Shown here in pieces: positions 1 through 10,960 of a stretch of 32,416 bases of DNA. The notes beneath the pieces are model-generated. The model did no database searches. It worked only from the letters and a program-made list of their open reading frames with translations, and had not been told where the DNA came from. The first letter of the stretch is position 1; each line of letters starts with the position of its first letter. Made by a program: the position numbers and the translations under genes. Origin of the DNA: Deltaproteobacteria bacterium (GTDB taxonomy: Bacteria; Desulfobacterota; Desulfobaccia; Desulfobaccales; 0-14-0-80-60-11); contig VGSJ01000028.1 in assembly GCA_016875015.1 (NCBI GenBank), positions 1-32,416 of the forward strand. Direction: 5' to 3'.

Positions 1-478
1 ACAGACCCTTAACCTCTTCCTGGTAAAAATCTACATCCTGGAGTTTCTCTGCTCTCACATCTATCCCCCAAGTTTCAGGAAGTTCGGATAAATGGTTCAA
101 ATTGGCTGCGATAGCCGAAAAGCTGCCCCTGATCTCTTTCTGGGCGAATTTACGCATTCCACGGGAAATATCTTGTTCAATATCCCTTACCAAAGGCATG
201 GCGATAAGAAATACCAACTCTTCCGGGTCTATAATGGGGTATGTTTTAGATTTGGGTGGGATTGATGCAATGTCCCTCCCTTTTAGGTTATCCCCCTCAA
301 AGATTCCGGACTTTATGATCTCAATAGCCGCATGCCGCACCAGATGAAAGGGATATTTCCATTGCCCTTCAAGGGGTTCTCTTGAAGCATGAACCATTTC
401 TGCCAAAATGGGTTGTCTGCTTAAAGGACGACTTGTTTCCAGGGCCTCAAGCAATTGAGCAAGAATACCTTTTTCCAT
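1..478 (-). CDS. hypothetical protein, partial (runs off left edge; absent from ORF track)
   Basis: Minus strand reads MEKGILAQLLEALETSRPLSRQPILAEMVHASREPLEGQWKYPFHLVRHAAIEIIKSGIFEGDNLKGRDIASIPPKSKTYPIIDPEELVFLIAMPLVRDIEQDISRGMRKFAQKEIRGSFSAIAANLNHLSELPETWGIDVRAEKLQDVDFYQEEVKGL without a stop. The frame stays open upstream to about 643. Confidence 0.7.
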   Translation of the reverse strand, partial: MEKGILAQLLEALETSRPLSRQPILAEMVHASREPLEGQWKYPFHLVRHAAIEIIKSGIFEGDNLKGRDIASIPPKSKTYPIIDPEELVFLIAMPLVRDIEQDISRGMRKFAQKEIRGSFSAIAANLNHLSELPETWGIDVRAEKLQDVDFYQEEVKGL

Positions 479-818
479 CCCGCCTCCCTTCGCGGTTCCC
501 TGATAGAAGGCCACCCAAGGCGGCCACGGATCGCCGTCCTGTCCCCCAGGGATCAATCTGGGGTACGGGGGGAAAGCCAATGTCAGTTTGCAGATGTCAT
601 CATCCGGGTTTGCTCCGGGCCAAAATCTCTGAAACCGGACTTCTCAGAGCGGTTTTTAGGTGAATATATAGGTGAATATTCACCTCGTTTTTGCTGCTGA
701 TTCTTGCTTTCTCTTACACAATAGCACAAGAGATAACTAATTGAAAAGGTTAAAAAGAAAATACTCCTCCTTTCCCCTGCTTTTTCCTGATAAATGTCTT
801 TTTTATCAATGAATAGGA

Positions 819-863
819 CTGTTAACCACTTGGTCGGCGGTTCGAATCCGTCCCGGGGAGCCA
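819..863 (+). pseudogene. 3' remnant of a tRNA (tRNA-Asn-like, GTT anticodon loop to CCA)
   Basis: ctGTTaaccacttggtcggcggttcgaatccgtcccggggagCCA: anticodon loop, paired T-arm (ggcgg/ccgtc), acceptor 3' strand and CCA. No matching 5' half upstream. Confidence 0.7.
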
Positions 864-929
864 CGAAAAAATAACCCATTGATATTTCAAGGGGTTTTGT
901 TTTCGGCATGGTTTTAACAGGTGAGCAAG

Positions 930-1160
930 TTATTCAGATAATTGCAGTGCCTCTTGCGCTTCTCGGGGCAATTGGACTGCTATGAAATAAGAGCGGGGAT
1001 AAAGATAATCTTCGCCTGATTCATCGATTACCCTGATAAAACCCTCCTTTTCGGCCTCTGCTTCTGGAACTACCTGATAAATCTTGCGTTTTTCCAGATC
1101 GTCGCAGTCCTTGTTCTCAATGCAAAGGGCGAAACTATAAGTCTCTTTTAGTTTAGCCAT
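930..1160 (-). CDS. small conserved hypothetical protein (76 aa)
   Basis: Acidic, protein-like ORF MAKLKETYSFALCIENKDCDDLEKRKIYQVVPEAEAEKEGFIRVIDESGEDYLYPRSYFIAVQL. Confidence 0.7.
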   Translation of the reverse strand: MAKLKETYSFALCIENKDCDDLEKRKIYQVVPEAEAEKEGFIRVIDESGEDYLYPRSYFIAVQLPREAQEALQLSE

Positions 1161-1335
1161 GATCTTAGTCCAAAAACCTCTTGATTTTCATCTTCCTTGT
1201 CCCGATGCCGTGGGCTTCATGTCAGTGCAATTCCGCTTTCCGGATATGGCCGCTTGGAAGCCTTACCTTGGCAAAGCCTTTGAGTTTTCGCCAGCGGCCG
1301 CGTTCCCTATAGACCATCCTGGCATAAGGGATTTA

Positions 1336-2433
1336 TTACAGCCACCAATAATCCTGAATATCTAGATTTGTAAGCCCCATATCTTTTGCCCTTTGGACAA
1401 CCTTTTTATATTCTTTGCCGGTTATTCTCCTAGATATTTCCGGATAATCATACGCTTTATGAGCCGGGGTGTATTGTGGCATGATATTTACATAAGTATC
1501 TTTGGGCAGATTTTCTGCTATCCACTCCATGATTTTCTCCGAACCGCCTGTATTATTTGGCATAACCAGATGACGAATTATCAGTCCTCTTTGCATAATG
1601 CCCTGTCTGGCGAATTTTACCACGCCAACCTGGCGGTTCATCTCAAGGATTGCCTCTCTGGTAATCTCAGGATAACTCTCTGCCCCGGCAGAAAACTTTG
1701 CCGCCATGGCACTATCCCAGTATTTGAAATCGGGGAGGTAAATATCAACGATTTCATCAAGAAGCGCGAGTACTTCAAGGCGCTCCCATCCACAGGTGTT
1801 GTAAGCCACTGGGAGCCGCAGCCCTTGGCCTGCAGCCACATCAAGAGCTTTTAAGATGTGGGGGGAATAATGCGTTGGGGTAACAAGGTTAATATTGTGA
1901 CAACCTTTTTCTTGCAGCCGCAGCATCATTCCGGCAAGTCCATTAATATTTTTTTCAGAGCCTCTGCCAAGATGACTGACTGTCCAGTTTTGACAAAAGA
2001 CACACCGTAAACTGCAATGGGAAAAAAAGATTGTCCCTGAACCGCCTTTTCCAACCAGTGGTCTTTCTTCGCCAAAGTGCGCATGATACGCCGAAACAAT
2101 AAGCCTGGCGCCAGGAGCGCGACAGAATCCGCTCATTCCGTTAAGACGATTATCCCCGCATTTTCTCGGACAGAGCTGGCAACTTTCCATCATGGCCCAG
2201 AGTTTTTCCGACCGCTTTTGCAGTTCACCAGTTTTGTGAAGTTTCAGATACGCCGGTTCAAAATCAGAGCCGGTTTTACCGGGTTTTCCAACTTCAGTCT
2301 TTGGCTCATTATTCGAGGATTCCGTCTCTGTGCAATAAAGGGAGATTGAAGACATCCCAACCAGGAAACAGAGTTTGGCAGTGTTTCCCAGGAAATCTCT
2401 TCGTGTGAATTTCTTGAGTAATAAATCGTCCAT
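1336..2433 (-). CDS. Tat-signal radical SAM protein (PflX / pyruvate formate-lyase-activating-like)
   Basis: TRRDFLGNTAKLCFLVGMSSISLYC twin-arginine-like leader; CxxC...C region and HCSLRCVFCQNW radical SAM CxxxCxxC motif. Internal Met (MDDLLLKKFTRRDFLG) preferred over the track start at 2493. Confidence 0.85.
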   Translation of the reverse strand: MDDLLLKKFTRRDFLGNTAKLCFLVGMSSISLYCTETESSNNEPKTEVGKPGKTGSDFEPAYLKLHKTGELQKRSEKLWAMMESCQLCPRKCGDNRLNGMSGFCRAPGARLIVSAYHAHFGEERPLVGKGGSGTIFFSHCSLRCVFCQNWTVSHLGRGSEKNINGLAGMMLRLQEKGCHNINLVTPTHYSPHILKALDVAAGQGLRLPVAYNTCGWERLEVLALLDEIVDIYLPDFKYWDSAMAAKFSAGAESYPEITREAILEMNRQVGVVKFARQGIMQRGLIIRHLVMPNNTGGSEKIMEWIAENLPKDTYVNIMPQYTPAHKAYDYPEISRRITGKEYKKVVQRAKDMGLTNLDIQDYWWL

Positions 2434-2493
2434 TTGGTTTACCTGCTCCTGGACCCAAAGGGGAGGCAAATTCATATCGATCAAAATTTTCAC
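2434..2493 (-). pseudogene. N-terminal remnant of a DUF5615 PIN-like toxin
   Basis: GTG start overlapping the DUF433 stop (GTGA), then MKILIDMNLPPLWVQEQ, typical of DUF5615 N-termini; runs straight into the radical SAM start. Confidence 0.65.
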
Positions 2494-2720
2494 GCAGAGG
2501 CCAGCGGCACTTCCCGTTCTTCGGCCCGCCAGGCGGCGTACGACAGCGCCTCCAATATATCCTCTCGCTCCGGGTAAGGATAATCGGCAAGCACTTCATC
2601 AACCGTTTTCCCGGAAGCGACCAATCCCACAATCGCCCCCACGGTCACCCGCATTCCACGAATGCAAGGTTTACCCCCCATGACCTCGGGATTAAAGGTG
2701 ATGCGAGTCAGATTATGCAT
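2490..2720 (-). CDS. DUF433 domain-containing protein (VapB-like antitoxin)
   Basis: MHNLTRITFNPEVMGGKPCIRGMRVTVGAIVGLVASGKTVDEVLADYPYPEREDILEALSYAAWRA: DUF433 signature GGKPCIRGxRVTV. Confidence 0.88.
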   Translation of the reverse strand: MHNLTRITFNPEVMGGKPCIRGMRVTVGAIVGLVASGKTVDEVLADYPYPEREDILEALSYAAWRAEEREVPLASA

Positions 2721-2908
2721 TTCCGCCTCCTGTACAAGCAATCGATGCCTATTATATACCAGCAAAGCCATCTTGGGTAAACATACCCGAAAATACAGTT
2801 TGAGCTTGGGACAATATTACGACATAATTTACGGCAAGCTCATGCCATAATTTGCGACATTAAGTTGTTGCCATTTTACCGAAACGAAAACACCAGGAAG
2901 GTAAACCA

Positions 2909-4822
2909 ATGCCGAATAAGAAGACACCACTGGATCGGTTTTCCGATCTGACCTGGAATGACATCGAAGCATGGGTCGGCGGGAAAATTGTCTCTCGGGG
3001 GAAAAATTATCAGCAGCAGGGACGTGTTTCCGATTTGGCCGTAACGGACGATGGTAGCCTGATTGCCTGGGTGGACGGTTCGGAGCGCTATGCCACCAGG
3101 GTGGTCATTGATGAAGACGGCCTGCCGGATTCGATCTGCACCTGTCCTTACGAAAGGGACTGCAAGCACGGGGTGGCCGTGGTGATCGAATACTTGAAGC
3201 GGGTCGAAGATAACCGGAGCGTTCCCAAAGCGAAGCAGGATGACGATCGCCTGAAACTGCTGGCAGATGAAGACCGGGATGCTGAACCGAATGATGCTGA
3301 AAACGGTATGTCCGAGGATCTGCGACAGGATATCGACGCTTTTCTCAAGGGGAAAACCAAAGCCCAGTTAATCGACCTGATCCATGATCTCGCCGGGCAG
3401 TACCCGGAGATGGCAAGGGAGCTAGGCGATCGCAAACAGGTGATCTCCGGCAACACCGAACCCCTGGTTAAACGCCTGCGTCAAGAGATCCATGACCTGG
3501 GGGAGGAGCCCGGCTGGCGGAACCACTGGAATAATGAGGGCTATACTCCGAACTATTCCAAGATTCGCCAAAAGCTCGAGACGCTGCTCAAAGCGGGGCA
3601 CACCGACGAGGTGCTAACCTTGGGTCTGGAACTGGTGGAGACCGGCACCCGCCAGGTGGAGGAGAGCGATGACGAGGGCGAAACCGAAATGGAAATTGCC
3701 GCCTGCATGCCGGTGGTCGTAGAGGCCCTTGAACGGTCCCCCCTGGAGGCTGCCGACAAACTGGCTTGGGCGCTGGATGTTTTGCTGGAGGATCAGTATG
3801 AATTGTGCGAGGCATTTGGGGAATATCTTCATCGGGGGCATCCCCCAACAGCCTGGCATACCCTGGCAGATCGGCTGTTGACGCGTTTGCATGGGCTTAA
3901 ACGGACCAAGGGCGCCGATGATTTCAGCCGCAACTACGAACGAGACCGGCTCAGCGATTGGGCCATTCATGCCCTGGATCAAGCCGGCCGCAAGAAAGAA
4001 ATCATCCCCCTGTGCATCGCTGAGGCCCAGAAGACAGTCAGCTACGAGCGTCTGGTCAAAAGGCTGGTTGAGGCGCGGCGCTATGATGACGCGGAAAAAT
4101 GGATAAAAGAAGGCACTCGGCATCTCGGCCCCAAATGGCCGGGCATCACCGCCGGACTGCGGGGGAGCCTACTGGAAATTCGCACCCTCCAACAGAACTG
4201 GCCGGTGGTGGCGGCCCTGCAGGTGGAAGAATTCGTGCGTCATCCTTCGCTACAAGCCTTCAGGGAATGCAAGATAGGCAGCGACAAAGCCAGGATTTGG
4301 CCCCAGGTGCGCGAATCTCTATTGCGCTACCTGGAAAAAGGTGAGCTGCCCTGGACACAGAAAGGCTGGCCCCTGCCGGAATCCGGCCTGGCCCGGCCTG
4401 ATACGGATCAGCGGATTCGATTTCCCCTGGTCGGCAATTTGATTGACATCGCTATTCTTGAGAAAAAGCCCGACCAGGTGCTGAAATGGTACGATCAGCG
4501 TCCCAAAGGCCATTTTAGATGGCTCGGGGCTGATGAAGACACCATCGCTACCGCGGTTCAAGGCCATGCGCCGGATCGGGCGGTGGCTATCTGGAAAAAC
4601 AAGGCGGAACGACTGATCGCCCAGGTCAAGCCCAGTGCCTACCAGGAAGCGGTAAAATTCCTTCGTAAAGCGGGAGATGTCATGTCCAAACAAAATAAAC
4701 AGGCGCAATGGGATCAATATCTAAGAAGCCTGAGAGATGCACACGCCCGCAAACGCCGTCTGATAGAGATCCTGGATGGCTTGGAGGGAAAACCGATCAT
4801 CAACAAGAAACTTCGTATATAG
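2909..4822 (+). CDS. SWIM zinc finger domain-containing protein
   Basis: N-terminal CTCPYERDCKHGVAVVIEYL matches the SWIM CxCx(n)CxH motif; long C-terminal helical repeat region. Confidence 0.85.
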   Translation: MPNKKTPLDRFSDLTWNDIEAWVGGKIVSRGKNYQQQGRVSDLAVTDDGSLIAWVDGSERYATRVVIDEDGLPDSICTCPYERDCKHGVAVVIEYLKRVEDNRSVPKAKQDDDRLKLLADEDRDAEPNDAENGMSEDLRQDIDAFLKGKTKAQLIDLIHDLAGQYPEMARELGDRKQVISGNTEPLVKRLRQEIHDLGEEPGWRNHWNNEGYTPNYSKIRQKLETLLKAGHTDEVLTLGLELVETGTRQVEESDDEGETEMEIAACMPVVVEALERSPLEAADKLAWALDVLLEDQYELCEAFGEYLHRGHPPTAWHTLADRLLTRLHGLKRTKGADDFSRNYERDRLSDWAIHALDQAGRKKEIIPLCIAEAQKTVSYERLVKRLVEARRYDDAEKWIKEGTRHLGPKWPGITAGLRGSLLEIRTLQQNWPVVAALQVEEFVRHPSLQAFRECKIGSDKARIWPQVRESLLRYLEKGELPWTQKGWPLPESGLARPDTDQRIRFPLVGNLIDIAILEKKPDQVLKWYDQRPKGHFRWLGADEDTIATAVQGHAPDRAVAIWKNKAERLIAQVKPSAYQEAVKFLRKAGDVMSKQNKQAQWDQYLRSLRDAHARKRRLIEILDGLEGKPIINKKLRI

Positions 4823-5025
4823 TTGAGTCAAGCGAATACGCCTATAAAAGATAAACCTTTTCGTGAACCTTTTCGGGATTTAACACGGGATGGAAGGTCC
4901 CAAAACCATTTATCGACTGTAGTGGCCAAGGTTGCCACATAATCTCGGATATCATCTTTTGAATTTTGGCAGAAAATATGCTAATGGAAATAAATAATCT
5001 GGAAAAAACTAAAGGAGGTGGCGAA

Positions 5026-5520
5026 ATGAAAACTTGTCGGATCTTGGTGCTCATGGCCTTGGTTGTCGGTTTGACGGTAGGTACCTGGCAGGCCCCGGCT
5101 GAGGCCATTCTGCTGGGGCGAGTCCAACAGTTTAAAAATCTTTATTATAGTAGTGGCAGCTGGTACGAGGTCTTGCCCAACGGCACTAATCAACTTTTTA
5201 GTCTGCCCCAGGGGCATTTTTTTATCATGACCATGTCGAGCGTCCGATTTTATGCCAACGCCGCCAATACCGGCCCTTACCGTTTTTACCTCCTGGGGCC
5301 CGGCAATTCGTTTATGTATCTCCTTAACTTAACAAATGTTTATGTTGGTTCCACCCTTTGGGGAGGGGCCGCAGGCGAAACCCTTGATCCCGGCATCGCC
5401 TTCTCCATTATGCCCACCTTGCAAGTGCGTCAGGTGCCAGACCCCCCGGCCAACCCTAACTCGGGGTCTGTCGTTGAGGGCACTTTCTACACTATGTTCA
5501 GGGGCTACATTGTTCCCTAA
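5026..5520 (+). CDS. secreted hypothetical protein
   Basis: AAAGGAGGTGGCGAA-ATG RBS; MKTCRILVLMALVVGLTVGTWQAPAEA signal peptide. Track start 4966 is upstream of this RBS. Confidence 0.75.
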   Translation: MKTCRILVLMALVVGLTVGTWQAPAEAILLGRVQQFKNLYYSSGSWYEVLPNGTNQLFSLPQGHFFIMTMSSVRFYANAANTGPYRFYLLGPGNSFMYLLNLTNVYVGSTLWGGAAGETLDPGIAFSIMPTLQVRQVPDPPANPNSGSVVEGTFYTMFRGYIVP

Positions 5521-5590
5521 AGTCGGGACCCCGCATCCAGGCATGCCTGCAGATAGAGGCCGTTTTTGCCCTCGGTCCCGAGTTTTCCAT

Positions 5591-5617
5591 TCGTTCCCAA
5601 GTTGCACTTGGGAACGA
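5591..5617. repeat. perfect 12-bp inverted repeat with 3-nt loop
   Basis: tcgttcccaagt-tgc-acttgggaacga; a degenerate half copy follows (cgttcccaagctcagcttt, about 5653). Confidence 0.8.
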
Positions 5618-5711
5618 AAATGTGTGCAAGCTTAGCTTGGCAGTTATAAAGATCGTTCCCAAGCTCAGCTTTGGATTGGCTGTCTTTATTGGCATAAAAA
5701 GCGCATTTGCC

Positions 5712-7757
5712 CTACAATTTGCAGAGGCCATGAATGACATCACAGGTCTTGCTGTAAAGTCTACCCACCCAGTCTTCCTGACGCTCCGGGGAGTCGGCGG
5801 GAAGTAATCGCCCTTCGGCCAGGCGGCGCAAAAGGCGGTGGGTAGTGGTGATGTAGGTGGCGTGGCTCCAGGTGAGGGGAGATACAGAAATGGGCTCACC
5901 GGAGATGGGATCAATTTGCTCACCCAGAACACCCGAGGGCAGGGCGTGGTTCGTGACCCAGGTGAGAATCTCCTGGGCCTGGGTAAGTTCTGCGTCGCTT
6001 TCTCTTTTTTCTAAGAGGTAGTCCGCCAGCCACAGGGTGCAGATTAACCAGGGGTTCCCGGGAACCTCAGGACTCACCCTTTGGTATGGATCGTCTTCGT
6101 AGCGGGCCATGCCCCCCACCGCAGTCTTTACCCACAGGCGCTCTCGTAATGCCTCCATGGTGGCGGATACCCGCGGGTCGCCGGCGCCGTACATGCCGAA
6201 GGCGAAGAGCCCCCAGAGGCTGGAGTCGCAGGTGGTGTCCACCTGCAACTCTCCCTGGGAATCGGGGTAGAGCATGCGGCAAAAGCGCCCCAGGTCCTCC
6301 TGCCAGAGATACTTGGAGGCCGCATCCCGAATCTCCGCGGCAACCTGCTGATACTGAGCCGCATTTTCATCTTCGCCAAAGACCGTGCAGAACAAGGAGG
6401 CCGCGGTGAGCCCACCGAAGACTGCGCCCACCGTGAAACTGAAGATGCCCCGCCTCTCCTCCCAAAGGTCGAAGCAAGGAGCCGGCAGCCCGGTCTTCTT
6501 ATCCCGGTATTGGCACATGAAATCCGCGGCTTTTTTCACCAGAGGGCGATAGAGCGACTTGATGAAGTCCAGATCCCGGTAAAGGACGAAATGGTGCCAT
6601 AAAGTCCAGAGCGCCAAGGCGGTGGAGTCTTCCTGGATGGGGAGCTGTGGTTTGCCGTCATAGCTCCAGGGATGCCAAGAAGAGGCTAACGTTCCATCGG
6701 GGTTGAACTTGTGGAGAAGGCACCCTTCAGGTTGCAGGAGTTGGGAAATGAAGCGGAAGAAATTCCTGGAGGCCGTGGGGTGTCCGGCCAAATCCAAGGC
6801 ATAGGCCACCAGGGCCCCGTCCCGAGGCCAGACGTAGGAGTAAGTATCCCGATTGAAATAGATGATGTCCGAGTCGTTGGCCGCCAGGATTCCACCTTGA
6901 GCGTCTATTTGAGTCCTGATGATCAAAAGACTGCGGCGGTAAAACTCCGCCAGATTCTCCGGCAAAAGCTCCAGCGGTGGGCTCTCCTTGCGGATCCACA
7001 GGCGCCAATAATCCTCCGTGCGCTTGATCAATTTCTGGGGATGCTTGTACTTGACCAGACTGTCCAGGCGCTGCACGTCGTACCAGTTAAAACCTGCCGC
7101 TATCCAGAAGAAAGCTGTGGCGCGGGATTTGGCTTCTACGGTGAGCATTACAGAGACCACAGAGTCCACCGAACCCTGGGCGATGAGGTTGCCGGACAAA
7201 CGTCCGTCTTCGGCATCCCGGAAGGTGCCTTCTTTGTCGGCGACCCCCTTCTGCCCCACGGCGTACTGGCTCAGACCGGCGCCATCCGGCCCCAGGCCGC
7301 TGATGAGAAAATAGCGAGGGCCTTTATAGTGGATCACGGCTCCTGTCTTGGGATCGAAGCCTGCCGTGTCCCCCAGGTCATTTCCGGCTATGCCCAAATC
7401 TAGATGAAAGAAGAGACGGACCTCCCTGAGCCTGGGGGCCAGGTTCTCCACCGTGATTTCCTTAAGATAAACATCCTCATGGAAGTCCACAGCATCGCGA
7501 CAGAGCAGGGAGATTTCCAAGTCCGGCTTATGCAGCCTAACCTCAGTAACCATAGTGTCAGGCGCATAGCGCAGCTCTTTGCGCCAGTCGGGACCTACCC
7601 AAGAAAATTGCTCTTCGGTCCACACACCTAAGCGGCAGACCTTGCCGTGCATATGGTTTTCCTGACCCACGTGCGGGAAGCAGATCTCCCGAAGGCGGTA
7701 TTCCCGGTCGAAGCAGAGCAACAGCTTGCCGTTGCCCACAGGGATGTCTCGCGGCAT
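5712..7757 (-). CDS. glycoside hydrolase family 15 protein (glucoamylase-like)
   Basis: YSYVWPRDGALVAYALDLAG, QEDSTALALWTLWHHF and PLTWSHATYITT match GH15 proteins. Confidence 0.9.
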   Translation of the reverse strand: MPRDIPVGNGKLLLCFDREYRLREICFPHVGQENHMHGKVCRLGVWTEEQFSWVGPDWRKELRYAPDTMVTEVRLHKPDLEISLLCRDAVDFHEDVYLKEITVENLAPRLREVRLFFHLDLGIAGNDLGDTAGFDPKTGAVIHYKGPRYFLISGLGPDGAGLSQYAVGQKGVADKEGTFRDAEDGRLSGNLIAQGSVDSVVSVMLTVEAKSRATAFFWIAAGFNWYDVQRLDSLVKYKHPQKLIKRTEDYWRLWIRKESPPLELLPENLAEFYRRSLLIIRTQIDAQGGILAANDSDIIYFNRDTYSYVWPRDGALVAYALDLAGHPTASRNFFRFISQLLQPEGCLLHKFNPDGTLASSWHPWSYDGKPQLPIQEDSTALALWTLWHHFVLYRDLDFIKSLYRPLVKKAADFMCQYRDKKTGLPAPCFDLWEERRGIFSFTVGAVFGGLTAASLFCTVFGEDENAAQYQQVAAEIRDAASKYLWQEDLGRFCRMLYPDSQGELQVDTTCDSSLWGLFAFGMYGAGDPRVSATMEALRERLWVKTAVGGMARYEDDPYQRVSPEVPGNPWLICTLWLADYLLEKRESDAELTQAQEILTWVTNHALPSGVLGEQIDPISGEPISVSPLTWSHATYITTTHRLLRRLAEGRLLPADSPERQEDWVGRLYSKTCDVIHGLCKL

Positions 7758-7892
7758 GTTCCGGCTCCCTTTATCCTGATGATAGCCTTTCTCTTAAGTA
7801 AACGTGAACCTCCCTGTTTTTCAAGACAATTCTTTATGAGGCGTCACCTCCAGGCAATCGCCCCTGATAAGGCTTGATTTTGGAAAATTATT

Positions 7893-7913
7893 CTCTATAA
7901 ATAATTATTAGAG
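7893..7913. promoter_or_regulatory. candidate Fur/PerR operator
   Basis: CTCTATAAATAATTATTAGAG, 8 of 10 palindromic positions, overlapping the RBS of the Fur-family gene. Confidence 0.5.
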
Positions 7914-7922
7914 GTAAATTTT

Positions 7923-8405
7923 TTGAAAGCCGATCCCCAACAACGTCTACCAGAGATGATCAGGGTGCTGAGGGAGAAAGACTGCCGCCTCACCCCCCAG
8001 CGGCTGGCTCTGTTAAAAATCATCGCTAGCAGTGAAGAGCACCACAGCGTGGACCAGCTTTTTGAGCTGATAAAAACCGATTTCCCCACCACCAGCCGGG
8101 CCACTATTTATAAGACCTTGAGCCTGCTAAAAGCTATGGGCGAGGTTTTGGAACTTAATTTGGCCGGGGTGGGCAGCCGTTACGACGGCAATAAACCTTA
8201 CCCGCACCCCCATGTCATTTGCACCAATTGCGGCCGCATTCTTGATCCCGAGTTTACGGGCTTGGCCGACATCTCTTCGGAAATGGCCAAAAAGACCGGC
8301 TATCACATCACCCATCACCAACTGAATTTTTTTGGCCTCTGCCCTCAATGCCAACAGGAAGGGCAACCGGCCGACATCAAGGAGGAACAAGATGGCAAAA
8401 GATAA
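7923..8405 (+). CDS. Fur-family transcriptional regulator (PerR-like)
   Basis: LTPQRLALLKII, TTSRATIYKTLSLL, HPHVICTNCGRI and CPQC motifs; TTG start with GAGG upstream. Confidence 0.88.
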   Translation: MKADPQQRLPEMIRVLREKDCRLTPQRLALLKIIASSEEHHSVDQLFELIKTDFPTTSRATIYKTLSLLKAMGEVLELNLAGVGSRYDGNKPYPHPHVICTNCGRILDPEFTGLADISSEMAKKTGYHITHHQLNFFGLCPQCQQEGQPADIKEEQDGKR

Positions 8406-8502
8406 AAAGCCCTTGACCACCGCCTTTGGCATACCGGTGGCCGATGACCAAAACACCATGACCGCCGGAGAGCGCGGTCCGGTCTTATGGCAAGAAGCAT
8501 AA
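8392..8502 (+). pseudogene. truncated monofunctional heme catalase, N-terminal 36 aa only
   Basis: AAGGAGGAACAAG-ATG then MAKDKKPLTTAFGIPVADDQNTMTAGERGPVLWQEA*; matches the N-terminus of KatA-type catalases (LTTAFGIPVxDNQNSxTAGxRGPVLLQD). Too short for the ORF track. Confidence 0.75.
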
Positions 8503-10722
<2,220 letters not shown>

Positions 10723-10960
10723 TCGCAGCATAAACGTCTTCGAGGGCTTCTGAAGCGTTTTCTGGACTGCCCATCGGATGATCAGGAGAAGAGATAACCC
10801 TCTGAACTGACGGATGTTTTGAACGATCAACAGAAGCTACAGCCTAACACTTAGTTGTGCCTTGACTCGATAAAGACGGGAGGAAAGTGACATCCCTCGA
10901 GGTGCTGATCCCGGTGTCTCGCTAGGAAGATATGGCTCTAAAGAGTTTTTACAGGAGTAC

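Noticed and set aside
583-909. 108-aa minus-strand ORF (VAPRDGFEPPTKWLTV...)
   Set aside because: Translation of the tRNA remnant, a well-known type of spurious ORF.
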